NCBI GenBank assembly: GCA_002428965.1
Contig: DIYI01000001.1
Coordinates: 124,001-188,000 of the forward strand
DNA: 64,000 bases
Reading direction: 5' to 3'
DNA from: Jejuia sp. UBA6058
GTDB taxonomy: Bacteria; Bacteroidota; Bacteroidia; Flavobacteriales; Flavobacteriaceae
Below, piece by piece: positions 17,786-25,888 of this stretch. The notes under the pieces were generated by a model. The model was not told the DNA's origin. It ran no database searches and saw nothing but the letters and a program-made list of their open reading frames with translations. The position numbers and the translations under genes were made by a program. Every line of letters starts with the position of its first letter. Position 1 is the first letter of the stretch.

Positions 17786-19990
17786 ATGTCTATTGCAAAC
17801 GCTAATTTGCACGATGCACTTAAAAAGTATTTTGGATTTAATCAGTTTAAAGGACTTCAAGAAGGAGTTGTAAAAAGTATATTAAAGGGCAATAATACCT
17901 TTGTTATAATGCCTACGGGTGGAGGTAAATCTCTCTGTTACCAATTGCCTGCATTAATGCAAGACGGAACAGCTATAGTAGTATCTCCGCTTATAGCATT
18001 AATGAAAAACCAAGTTGATGCCATTAGAGGAGTATCTAATGAAGATGGTGTTGCACATGTTTTAAATTCGTCGTTAAATAAGACCGAAGTTAAGCGGGTA
18101 AAGGAAGATATTACTAATGGTGTAACAAAACTGCTTTATGTAGCACCAGAATCTCTTACAAAAGATGAAAACGTGGAGTTTTTACGTACTGTGAAAATCT
18201 CTTTTATGGCAATTGATGAAGCGCATTGTATTAGTGAATGGGGACATGATTTTAGACCAGAATATAGAAACCTAAGACATATTATAGCGAGAATTGGAGA
18301 TAATATTCCAATTATAGGACTTACTGCAACGGCAACGCCAAAGGTGCAAGAAGATATTATTAAAAACCTAGGAATTACTGGCGCAACTACCTTTAAAGCC
18401 TCGTTTAACAGGCCTAATTTGTTTTACGAAGTACGTCCAAAAACCAAAAATGTTGATGTTGATATTATTCGTTTTATAAAACAAAACGAAGGTAAATCTG
18501 GTATTGTTTACTGTTTAAGTAGAAAACGAGTTGAAGAACTTGCTCAAGTACTGCAGGTTAACGGTATAAAGGCGGTACCATATCACGCAGGATTAGATGC
18601 CAAAACACGCTCAAATCATCAAGATATGTTTTTGATGGAAGATGTTGATGTGGTGGTGGCTACAATAGCATTCGGGATGGGTATTGATAAACCCGATGTG
18701 CGTTTTGTTATTCATCATGATATTCCTAAAAGTATTGAAAGTTATTACCAAGAAACTGGTCGTGCAGGACGAGATGGTGGTGAAGGGCATTGTTTGGCTT
18801 ACTATTCGTATAAGGACATAGAAAAATTAGAAAAATTTATGTCTGGTAAGCCAGTTGCGGAGCAAGAAATTGGGCATGCATTATTACAAGAAATGGTAGC
18901 TTTTGCTGAAACATCAGTATCCAGAAGGAAGTTTATTCTGCATTACTTTGGTGAGGAGTTTGATAATGAAACGGGCGAAGGTGGTGATATGGACGATAAT
19001 GTTCGTAACCCAAAAAAGAAAGTAGAAGCCAAGGATAGTGTACAGATTTTATTAAATATTGTAAAAGGTACAAATGCCAAGTATAAATCTAAAGATTTGG
19101 TAAATGTTGTAATTGGTAAAGAAAATGCATTAATAAATTCTCATAAAACGACAGAACAACCTTTTTTTGGTGATGGAAAACATGAGGATGCAAAATATTG
19201 GATGGCTTTATTGCGACAGTTGCTTGTAGCAGGTTTTTTAAGAAAGGATATAGAGACTTATGGTTTAATTAAATTGACACCAGATGGAGAAGATTTCTTG
19301 AAAGCGCCAAAGTCTTTCATGATGACAGAAGATCATGTGTTTGATGAAACTCAAGATGACACTGGCATAGTTACCAATGCTAAAGGTAGCGGCGCCGTAG
19401 CTGATGAAGCCCTTATGGGAATGTTAAAAGATTTACGAAAGAAGAATGCCAAAAAATTGGGTGTACCTCCATTTGTTATTTTTCAGGATCCATCCTTAGA
19501 GGATATGGCTCTTAAATATCCGATTAACCTTTCGGAATTAAGCAATGTTCATGGTGTTGGAGATGGTAAAGCGAAAAAGTATGGTAAAGATTTTGTGTCT
19601 TTGATAGCAACATATGTTGAGGACAACGATATTACAAGACCCGAAGATTTGGTGGTAAAATCTACTGGAAGTAATTCTGCCAATAAGCTTTATATTATTC
19701 AAAATATTGATAGAAAATTGCCTTTAGATGATATTGCTTCGGCAAAAGGTATGGAAATGCCAGATTTTATTAAAGAGATGGAAGCCATTGTATATTCGGG
19801 TACGAAATTAAATATCAATTATTGGATTGATGATATTCTTGATGAAGACCAACAAGAGGAAATTCACGAGTATTTTATGGAATCTGAAAGTGATAATATT
19901 GCAGACGCCATGGAGGAATTTGATGGTGATTATGATGACGAAGAGTTGCGTTTGTATCGTATTAAGTTTATTAGCGAGGTGGCTAATTAA
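17786..19990 (+). CDS. recQ: ATP-dependent DNA helicase RecQ
   Basis: RecQ is a 3'-5' helicase in recombination repair. The 734-residue protein has helicase motif I PTGGGKSLCYQLPA (43-56), motif II IDEAHCISEWGHDFR (DEAH at 144-147), motif III LTATATP, motif V ATIAFGMGIDKPDV and motif VI QETGRAGRDG. An RQC region and an HRDC domain (NVHGVGDGKAKKYG and beyond) follow, with an acidic tail. Oddly, the four zinc-binding cysteines of the E. coli-type domain are absent: SVSRRKFILHYFGEEF has serine in place of the first cysteine, and the CxxCxxC stretch is replaced by GEGGDMDDN. It is divergent from kdsD and converges with the sulfatase gene. Confidence 0.95.
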   Translation: MSIANANLHDALKKYFGFNQFKGLQEGVVKSILKGNNTFVIMPTGGGKSLCYQLPALMQDGTAIVVSPLIALMKNQVDAIRGVSNEDGVAHVLNSSLNKTEVKRVKEDITNGVTKLLYVAPESLTKDENVEFLRTVKISFMAIDEAHCISEWGHDFRPEYRNLRHIIARIGDNIPIIGLTATATPKVQEDIIKNLGITGATTFKASFNRPNLFYEVRPKTKNVDVDIIRFIKQNEGKSGIVYCLSRKRVEELAQVLQVNGIKAVPYHAGLDAKTRSNHQDMFLMEDVDVVVATIAFGMGIDKPDVRFVIHHDIPKSIESYYQETGRAGRDGGEGHCLAYYSYKDIEKLEKFMSGKPVAEQEIGHALLQEMVAFAETSVSRRKFILHYFGEEFDNETGEGGDMDDNVRNPKKKVEAKDSVQILLNIVKGTNAKYKSKDLVNVVIGKENALINSHKTTEQPFFGDGKHEDAKYWMALLRQLLVAGFLRKDIETYGLIKLTPDGEDFLKAPKSFMMTEDHVFDETQDDTGIVTNAKGSGAVADEALMGMLKDLRKKNAKKLGVPPFVIFQDPSLEDMALKYPINLSELSNVHGVGDGKAKKYGKDFVSLIATYVEDNDITRPEDLVVKSTGSNSANKLYIIQNIDRKLPLDDIASAKGMEMPDFIKEMEAIVYSGTKLNINYWIDDILDEDQQEEIHEYFMESESDNIADAMEEFDGDYDDEELRLYRIKFISEVAN

Positions 19991-20004
19991 ATCTAATTAA
20001 AAAT

Positions 20005-21546
20005 TTATTCTTTATCCCTTTCACCAATAGGTTTTAGGTGTCTTTTTTCAAATCCTTTAAAAAAATATGGATAATTATCCCATGGTGATAGTTTTGCCAT
20101 TCTTGGATCATTAGTTTCTCTTAAGTATGCAAATAGTTCTGAATGCAATTCGTTACATAAATCCTGATAATTATCTTCTTTTGCTAGATTATTTAGCTGA
20201 AAAGGATCATCTTCAATATTATAAAGTTCTATAGACGGACGTTTCCCAGCGGATAATTCGAAATAGTGTCCAGTACCTTTTTCATTTGCAATTAAAAACT
20301 CCCGTGTAGGGCCTGCATCAATATCGCCGTAAATTCCTTGGTGGGGAGATAAAAAATTAGGATCTCCAGCGGGCCATCTTTCTGGCTCAAAATTTATAAT
20401 GTACAACCAATTGTTTTTTCTAATAGTACGAATGGGATAGGGCATCCCGTCTGTTCGACAATAAGTGTGTCGTTCCAATGCTGTGAATACTCTGTCTCGT
20501 GTTGTATCTATTTGTCCACCTTTATTTGCTAGTAAAATTTCTAAAAAGCTATTTCCCGTCATTTCTTTCGGAATAGAAATGTCTGCAGCGTCTAAAATTG
20601 TAGGTGCAAAATCAATAAAACTTATAAAATCATCAACCTTGGCACCCCTTTTAATTTTATCGCCCCAGCAAATCGCTAGAGGTAAATGAGTACCATAATC
20701 ATAACAGGTGCTTTTGGCTCTGGGAAAGGGCATTCCATTGTCAGACGTAACGATTATAATTGTGTTATCCAATTCTCCCGCCTCTTCTAAAGTTTGAATT
20801 ATGCGACCTAAATGGGTGTCGAACCATTCAATTTCAAAAAAATAGTCCGCCATGTCATTTCGAACAATTTCATTATCCGGTAAAAAATTAGGTACTTCAA
20901 TTTTTGAAATGTCTTTACCTGATGCTGCGCCTATACCATATTTGTAGTTACGATGAGGTTCTTTAGCTCCGAACCAAAAAAAGAAAGGTTTGTTTTTATC
21001 TCTTTTTGAGAAGAAGGTATCAAAGTTTCTTGCATAATCAATATTAGATATACCTTGAGGAACGTCCATTTTAAATTCGTTGAACTCACTTGCAATTGGT
21101 TTAGTATGGTATTTTTTGTTTTTCAAATTAGCAGGTGCATACCCTTTTCCAGTATATCCTGTTACATAGCCGTGTTGTTCTAAAATGTGTGAAAAAGACA
21201 TATACTCTTTTGGTAGACCGCCAAATAGCAAGCCGCCTTCTTCCAGTTCCCAAACATTTTTTCCAGTTAAAATAGAGGCTCTGGATGGGGCGCAAGAGGA
21301 AGCATTACAATATGCGTTATTAAAGAATATACCATCATTTGCAATCCTGTCGAAATTTGGAGTGCTAATTTCGCTAGTCCCTTGGAAAGAGGTATGCATA
21401 AAAGATTGATCGTCAGAAATGCAAAATAGAATGTTTGGTCTTTTTTTTGTCGGTTCGTTACAGCCTAGAATTAGAAAAGAGATTTTCAATACTAGAATGA
21501 GGCTTAGTTTAGATCCTACGAACTCGTAGTTTTTAATGCAATACAT
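20005..21546 (-). CDS. Secreted sulfatase, formylglycine-dependent (family S1), probable lipoprotein
   Basis: The 513-residue protein has CAPSRASILTG at 85-95, the C-x-P-x-R sulfatase signature whose cysteine is converted to formylglycine. RPNILFCISDDQ near the start supplies the metal-binding DD, and IIIVTSDNGMPFPRAK provides the later DNG motif. The N-terminus has a hydrophobic segment ending LILGCNEP, a plausible lipobox, so the enzyme is probably anchored in the envelope. It resembles the heparan-N-sulfatase-like branch, but the substrate of marine relatives is usually an algal sulfated glycan and cannot be read here. The gene stands alone, with no SusC/SusD or glycoside hydrolase next to it. 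Confidence 0.9.
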   Translation of the reverse strand: MYCIKNYEFVGSKLSLILVLKISFLILGCNEPTKKRPNILFCISDDQSFMHTSFQGTSEISTPNFDRIANDGIFFNNAYCNASSCAPSRASILTGKNVWELEEGGLLFGGLPKEYMSFSHILEQHGYVTGYTGKGYAPANLKNKKYHTKPIASEFNEFKMDVPQGISNIDYARNFDTFFSKRDKNKPFFFWFGAKEPHRNYKYGIGAASGKDISKIEVPNFLPDNEIVRNDMADYFFEIEWFDTHLGRIIQTLEEAGELDNTIIIVTSDNGMPFPRAKSTCYDYGTHLPLAICWGDKIKRGAKVDDFISFIDFAPTILDAADISIPKEMTGNSFLEILLANKGGQIDTTRDRVFTALERHTYCRTDGMPYPIRTIRKNNWLYIINFEPERWPAGDPNFLSPHQGIYGDIDAGPTREFLIANEKGTGHYFELSAGKRPSIELYNIEDDPFQLNNLAKEDNYQDLCNELHSELFAYLRETNDPRMAKLSPWDNYPYFFKGFEKRHLKPIGERDKE

Positions 21547-21787
21547 AATTATGGTTGTAGTGGTAATAATAGTGATTTTTTCTTCTTCTCATTCAGTAAT
21601 TTTTTTGTTTTTATAACAAATGAATACTTGAAGGTTATTTGACTATTCATCCAGTAAAGAAGTATTAGCTTTATTGTTATTACCATATGCTCTTAGTTTG
21701 CTGAAAAAACTAAAAATTTTGTCATAGTATTTTTATTTTCAGAAAACAAAAAGACTAAATCATCAATCTAAAATCTAAAATTCACAC

Positions 21788-21795
21788 TATATTTG
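21788..21795 (+). promoter_or_regulatory. -7 box TATATTTG of the PPIase gene
   Basis: This is an exact TAnnTTTG match 22 bases before the ATG at 21818, with an AT-rich leader between. No convincing -33 TTG was found at the usual spacing. Confidence 0.6.
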
Positions 21796-21817
21796 CACCT
21801 CATTAAAAATCAAGATA

Positions 21818-22750
21818 ATGCAAGACGGATTATACGCAAAATTCAATACTTCAAAAGGTGAAATATTAGTAGCTTTAGAATATAAAAAAACACCAGGAAC
21901 CGTAGGTAACTTTGTAGCATTGGCAGAAGGTAACCTAGAAAATTCTGTAAAACCACAAGGTACGCCATATTATGATGGTTTAAAATTTCATAGGGTAATA
22001 CCTGATTTTATGATTCAAGGTGGGTGTCCTAATGGCACTGGTGCTGGTAACCCTGGGTATCAGTTTGATGATGAGTTTCATCCTGATTTAAAACACGATG
22101 GTCCTGGAGTATTGTCTATGGCAAATGCTGGTCCTGGTACTAATGGTAGTCAGTTTTTTATAACTCATGTAGAAACCGCTTGGTTAGATGGCAAACACAC
22201 AGTATTCGGTAAAGTTTCCGAAGGACAAGATGTTGTAGATGCCATTGCCCAAGGAGATAAAATTGAAAGTTTAGAAATTGTAAAAGTAGGAGCAGAGGCA
22301 GAGGCGTTTAATGCTGTGGAAGCTTTTAGAACATTTGAGGGTGCCAGAGAAAAAAGATTAGCCGAGGAAAAGGTTAAACAAGAAGCGGCACTTGATAAAG
22401 TTGCAGCGGGTTTTGAAAAAACTGAGAGTGGACTACGTTACCAAATTATTCAAAAAGGAGATGGTGTTAAGGCCGAAAAGGGTAAAACAGTCTCAGTACA
22501 TTATAAAGGACAGTTAATTGACGGTACAGTTTTCGATTCTTCCTATAAAAGGAATCAACCTATAGATTTTCCGCTTGGTGTTGGGCAAGTAATTGCTGGT
22601 TGGGATGAAGGTATTGGTTTATTAAATGTTGGCGATAAAGCGCGTTTAGTAATACCTAGTCATTTAGGTTATGGAAGTCGAGGAGCAGGTGGTGTAATTC
22701 CGCCAGATGCCAATTTAATTTTTGATGTAGAACTGATGAATGTAAAGTAG
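21818..22750 (+). CDS. Dual-domain peptidyl-prolyl isomerase: cyclophilin fused to FKBP
   Basis: The 310-residue protein holds two unrelated prolyl isomerase folds. Residues about 5-160 are a cyclophilin (FHRVIPDFMIQGG, GTNGSQFFIT, WLDGKHTVFGKV). A charged helical linker (about 165-200, EGAREKRLAEEKVKQEAA) leads to an FKBP domain (about 203-310: GKTVSVHYKGQLIDGTVFDS, PLGVGQVIAGWDEGI, IPSHLGYGSRGAGGVIPPDA). Both active sites look complete. There is no signal peptide, so it should be a cytoplasmic folding helper. Cyclophilin-FKBP fusions of this order are known from flavobacteria and some protists. The gene is monocistronic: a -7 box lies upstream and a strong terminator at 22777. Confidence 0.95.
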   Translation: MQDGLYAKFNTSKGEILVALEYKKTPGTVGNFVALAEGNLENSVKPQGTPYYDGLKFHRVIPDFMIQGGCPNGTGAGNPGYQFDDEFHPDLKHDGPGVLSMANAGPGTNGSQFFITHVETAWLDGKHTVFGKVSEGQDVVDAIAQGDKIESLEIVKVGAEAEAFNAVEAFRTFEGAREKRLAEEKVKQEAALDKVAAGFEKTESGLRYQIIQKGDGVKAEKGKTVSVHYKGQLIDGTVFDSSYKRNQPIDFPLGVGQVIAGWDEGIGLLNVGDKARLVIPSHLGYGSRGAGGVIPPDANLIFDVELMNVK

Positions 22751-22776
22751 TTCGACATAAACACTAATAATTCGAC

Positions 22777-22807
22777 AAAAAGACACCTCTAAAATGGTGT
22801 CTTTTTT
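22777..22807 (+). terminator. Rho-independent terminator after the PPIase gene
   Basis: AAAAAGACACC pairs with GGTGTCTTTTT around an eight-base AT-rich loop, followed by further T. The A-run before and T-run after make it potentially active in both directions. Confidence 0.85.
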
Positions 22808-22875
22808 AGTTATTACAACATGACGTAAAATCAACGTATTGGTCGAAAATTTTCTTTTAAGATAAAGTAAGCTGC

Positions 22876-22883
22876 TAATTTTG
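22876..22883 (+). promoter_or_regulatory. -7 box TAATTTTG four bases before a GTG start
   Basis: The box is followed by CACC and then the GTG at 22888. Transcription would begin at or next to the start codon, giving a leaderless mRNA. The same geometry (box, four bases, start) occurs at 52297-52304 and 62879-62886. Confidence 0.55.
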
Positions 22884-22887
22884 CACC

Positions 22888-23310
22888 GTGCAAAGCGTAA
22901 GAGAAACAGAATTATATTCAGAAGTTTTAAAGGAGCTTAATTATTCATTTGGAGATTTCTTCATCTTTAAGGGTTTTGTTATATCTGAAATTAAACAAGG
23001 TGTTGTTGTAAGTTGGAAAGAACATGCAAAACAATATGTGCAAGATATTGCTTATTACTTAGGTACCGATGGTACAGATGTAGTGTATATTTCAAATCGT
23101 ATTAACTCTTACTCCGTGAAAGCGGTAGATTGGTTAAAGTTTTTTAAAAGTGACTATACAATGAAAGCGTATTGTATTGTTTCTGATAATCCTATGGGTA
23201 AGATGAATTTAATGGTAGAAAATTTATTTTTCAATAATAGGATTAAGAGCTTCCAATCCATCTATCATGCCATCAATTGGGTTAAAAAAGACCATGAGCA
23301 GGTAGCATAA
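22888..23310 (+). CDS. Conserved hypothetical protein, STAS/SpoIIAA-like size
   Basis: This is a 140-residue soluble protein without signal peptide. Alternating strands and helices (FFIFKGFVISEIKQGVVVSWKE; DVVYISNRINSYSV; MKAYCIVSDNPMG) suggest a small alpha/beta fold like the STAS/SpoIIAA-like proteins common in flavobacteria, but no catalytic motif is visible. The start is GTG at 22888: no other start codon occurs until residue 92. The promoter box ends four bases before it. It precedes the DinB-like gene by 51 bases. Function is unknown; the fold assignment is a suggestion only. Confidence 0.7.
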   Translation: MQSVRETELYSEVLKELNYSFGDFFIFKGFVISEIKQGVVVSWKEHAKQYVQDIAYYLGTDGTDVVYISNRINSYSVKAVDWLKFFKSDYTMKAYCIVSDNPMGKMNLMVENLFFNNRIKSFQSIYHAINWVKKDHEQVA

Positions 23311-23361
23311 TTCTAATTAATACTTATTTTAGAGCTTCAACATTAAACGATATCGATTGAT

Positions 23362-23907
23362 ATGGATTTAGAAGCACTAGAAAAATTAAAATATCCCATA
23401 GGGCAATTTGAGTGTCCTGAACAAATTACCGAAAAACATATTAATGAATGGATTGATGTTTTGGAGACTTTTCCAATTCGTTTTGAAGCGTTAGTAAAAC
23501 ATCTGTCTAAAGAACAATTGGATACTCCATACAGGCCAGGTGGGTGGACTATCAGGCAAACTGTACATCATATTTCAGACAGTCATCACCATAGTTATAC
23601 TCGCTTTAAATGGAGTCTCACAGAAAATAAGCCTTTAATAAAGGCGTACAACGAGGCAGATTGGGCAGAATTACATGATAGTAAATCTGCGCCCATTCAA
23701 ATGTCTTTAGAGCATATTAAAGCTATTCATTACAAATTAGTGTATTTGCTAAGAGGTCTTTCTAAGGAGGATTTAAATAGGAGTTTTGAACATCCTGAAA
23801 CAAGTTCAGAGGTTTTTTTAGACTATAATATCGGTAATTACGCGTGGCATAGTAATCATCACTACGCACATATTGAAAATGCACTGAAACGTAAAGGTTG
23901 GTTATAA
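23362..23907 (+). CDS. DinB/YfiT-like putative metal-dependent enzyme
   Basis: The 181-residue protein matches the YfiT/BstA branch of the DinB superfamily: a four-helix bundle with three histidine ligands. Visible landmarks are YRPGGWTIRQTVHHISDSHHHSYTRF, written here in part as GGWTIRQTVHHISDSHHH, and the C-terminal YAWHSNHHYAHIENA. The histidines of VHH and NHHYAH should bind a divalent metal. Relatives in Firmicutes transfer bacillithiol; in Bacteroidota the substrate is unknown. The gene is followed one base later by the acetyltransferase gene and is probably co-transcribed with it. Confidence 0.88.
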   Translation: MDLEALEKLKYPIGQFECPEQITEKHINEWIDVLETFPIRFEALVKHLSKEQLDTPYRPGGWTIRQTVHHISDSHHHSYTRFKWSLTENKPLIKAYNEADWAELHDSKSAPIQMSLEHIKAIHYKLVYLLRGLSKEDLNRSFEHPETSSEVFLDYNIGNYAWHSNHHYAHIENALKRKGWL

Positions 23908-23908
23908 A

Positions 23909-24394
23909 ATGATAAGGGCTTTTAATGCACGGGATACCAAAGCGTTGTTAGAGATATACAACTATTATGTGATAAACACCGTAGTTACTTTTGATATAGA
24001 ACCTTTAACATTTGAGGTTTTTGAAGCCAAGGTAGGACGTATTAATACCGACTTTCCTTTTTTGGTTTTTGAAGAAGCTAATGAAATTTTAGGTTTTGCC
24101 TACGCGAGTAAATTTAGACCCAAACCGGCTTACGCTTATACCGTGGAATCTACTGTATACGTTAAACATGGAAATCATGGTAAACAGATTGGAAGTAAAT
24201 TATATAAAGCACTAATTGATGCACTAAAAGAGACCACGGCACATACGGTTTTAGGAGTTCTTACTTTGCCAAACAAATCGAGTGAACGACTTCATGAGAA
24301 ATTTGGCTTCAAAAAAATAGCACATCTGGAAGAGGTAGGGCTAAAATTTGGGAAATGGCAAGATGTGGGTATATACCAACTAAAATTAGGTTAA
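23909..24394 (+). CDS. GNAT-family N-acetyltransferase, phosphinothricin-acetyltransferase-like
   Basis: The 161-residue protein shows the GNAT fold of the PAT/YwnH type: MIRAFNARDTKALLEIYNYYV at the start, EILGFAYASKFRPKPAYAYT for strands 4 and 5, VYVKHGNHGKQIGSKLY as the acetyl-CoA pyrophosphate loop (here HGNHGKQIG), and HEKFGFKKIAHLEEVGLKFG near the end. Such enzymes acetylate small amines, often methionine analogues or glutamate-like compounds. Substrate is unknown. It follows the DinB-like gene by one base, and its stop overlaps the end of the thioredoxin-like gene on the other strand by four bases. Confidence 0.9.
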   Translation: MIRAFNARDTKALLEIYNYYVINTVVTFDIEPLTFEVFEAKVGRINTDFPFLVFEEANEILGFAYASKFRPKPAYAYTVESTVYVKHGNHGKQIGSKLYKALIDALKETTAHTVLGVLTLPNKSSERLHEKFGFKKIAHLEEVGLKFGKWQDVGIYQLKLG

Positions 24395-24948
24395 GGCTTC
24401 CATTTTATATTGCAGCCAATACTTGGTTTTTGAGTCGCTGTATTCTCCTTGTTCGCAAGCAAACAGTTCAAAGCATGTTTTAAATCTTTACCCGTAATAG
24501 GAATGTTGTTGCCTGGTCTAGAATCATCTAATTGTCCACGATAAATTAATTCAAGATTACTGTCAAATAAATATAAATCAGGTGTACAAGCAGCGTCATA
24601 AGCCTGGGCAACATCTTGTGTTGCATCATAAAGATAAGGAAACGGATAGCTTTCTGATATGGCGTGAATTTTCATTTTATCAGGAGCATCTTGTGGGTAA
24701 TTTTCAACGTCGTTGCTAGATATTGCTATAAAAGAAAACCCCTTGGACGTATAGCTATTGGCTATGGCAACTAATTCAGGATTTATATGAATTACAAATG
24801 GGCAATGGTTACAGATAAACATGATTACTGTCCCTTTTTTACCTTTAATATCATTTAAATTCAAAATTGAATCGGATACAGTATCTAAAAGAGAAAAATC
24901 TGGAGCCTTAGTACCTAAGGGGAGCATGTTTGAAGGAGTTTGTGCCAT
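24391..24948 (-). CDS. Thioredoxin-fold peroxiredoxin-like protein (AhpC/TSA superfamily)
   Basis: The frame extends to a TTG at 24966, but the ATG at 24948 (MAQTPSNMLPLG) is preferred. The 185-residue protein has PLGTKAPDFSLLD, the entry of the AhpC/TSA-redoxin fold, and MFICNHCPFVIH, a CxxC redox pair in the position of the thioredoxin active site. ACTPDLYLFD is the cis-proline region of the PRX-like-1 group. It is probably cytoplasmic and could act as a thiol reductase or peroxidase; these relatives are poorly studied. Three more cysteines are scattered through the protein, including one near the C-terminus (PSIGCNIKW), as in the family. It is divergent from csaA. Confidence 0.88.
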   Translation of the reverse strand: MAQTPSNMLPLGTKAPDFSLLDTVSDSILNLNDIKGKKGTVIMFICNHCPFVIHINPELVAIANSYTSKGFSFIAISSNDVENYPQDAPDKMKIHAISESYPFPYLYDATQDVAQAYDAACTPDLYLFDSNLELIYRGQLDDSRPGNNIPITGKDLKHALNCLLANKENTATQKPSIGCNIKWKP

Positions 24949-24994
24949 TACGTTTTGTTTCTTCAAATGTCGTAATAATTTGTATTTTTAAAAA

Positions 24995-25330
24995 ATGAGT
25001 AATACTATAACTTTTGAAGATTTTACCAAAGTAGATTTAAGGGTTGGGACTATAATTGAAGTGAAAGATTTTCCTGAAGCAAGAAAACCTGCTTATCAAC
25101 TTACAATAGACTTTGGAGATTTGGGTATAAAAAAATCTTCGGCACAAATAACCGAACTATATGGAAAGGAAGATTTATTAAAAAGGCAAATAGTTGCGAT
25201 TATAAATTTTCCAAGAAAACAAATAGCTAATTTTATGAGCGAATGTTTGGTTTTAGGGGCTGTAGAAGACAGTAAAGTTATCTTATTAAACCCAGAATTA
25301 AAGGTTAAAAACGGAAGCTCCGTAAACTAG
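24995..25330 (+). CDS. csaA: tRNA-binding protein, CsaA-like
   Basis: The 111-residue protein is a single tRNA-binding OB fold: FTKVDLRVGTIIEVKDFPEA and then KKSSAQITELY and RQIVAIINFPRKQIANFMSE, ending in VLGAVEDSKVILLNP. This is the full-length CsaA family (about 108-112 residues), described as a chaperone-like, dimeric relative of the EMAP/MetRS C-terminal domain. It is divergent from the thioredoxin-like gene and converges with the PUR-alpha-like gene across a shared terminator hairpin. Confidence 0.93.
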   Translation: MSNTITFEDFTKVDLRVGTIIEVKDFPEARKPAYQLTIDFGDLGIKKSSAQITELYGKEDLLKRQIVAIINFPRKQIANFMSECLVLGAVEDSKVILLNPELKVKNGSSVN

Positions 25331-25340
25331 TAGTTCATAA

Positions 25341-25369
25341 AAAAACCTTTGCGATTTGCAAAGGCTTTT
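25341..25369. terminator. Bidirectional terminator between csaA and the PUR-alpha-like gene
   Basis: CCTTTGC (25346-25352) pairs with GCAAAGG (25358-25364) around a five-base loop, flanked by an A-run on the left and a CTTTT run on the right, so it can end both convergent transcripts. Confidence 0.8.
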
Positions 25370-25372
25370 AAT

Positions 25373-25759
25373 TTATATGTCATCAAAATCTATATCCGTA
25401 AAGCTCTCGGTAGATTTTGGTGTTTCGGCAGTACTTTCTGGTTCAATATTTTCGTATTCTTTCTTGAAGTCTTTCTGATGTCTTTCGCTAATTACTTCAT
25501 CGCCTTTTTCACGAATTATAAAATCCGTCATTTCAGCAAGAATCTCTTTAAACTCTGTAAAATCTTCTTTGTAAATGTAAATTTTATGTTTTTTGTAATG
25601 ATAAGATCCATCATCATTAGTAAACTTTTTACTTTCCGTAATTGTTAAGTAGTAATCTTCTGCTTTTGTAGCTCTAACATCAAAAAAATAAGTACGTCTT
25701 CCGGCTCGTAATACCTTAGAAAAAATTTCCTCTTTCTCCATCATTCCGTTATAATTCAT
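25373..25759 (-). CDS. PUR-alpha-like DNA/RNA-binding protein (DUF3276)
   Basis: This 128-residue protein contains EIFSKVLRAGRRTYFFDVRA and YYLTITESKKF, the conserved core of the bacterial PUR-alpha-like family (DUF3276), which binds single-stranded nucleic acid through one PUR repeat and dimerises. The C-terminal third is acidic and low in complexity (ENIEPESTAETPKSTESF), as in relatives. The start at 25759 gives an N-terminus of the usual length (MNYNGMMEKEEIF); an internal ATG at 25744 is possible. It is cytoplasmic. Its cellular job in Bacteroidota is not established. Confidence 0.9.
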   Translation of the reverse strand: MNYNGMMEKEEIFSKVLRAGRRTYFFDVRATKAEDYYLTITESKKFTNDDGSYHYKKHKIYIYKEDFTEFKEILAEMTDFIIREKGDEVISERHQKDFKKEYENIEPESTAETPKSTESFTDIDFDDI

Positions 25760-25888
25760 TTATGCGTTTTAGTTTAAAGTCACATCAAAAATCTAAAAAA
25801 AACCGAAACTTACCAACATTTTTTAAAGTTTCTTTTTCAAATATTAACTTTTATTGAAATAAATTGAATAAATAAGAAGTTGTAATTT

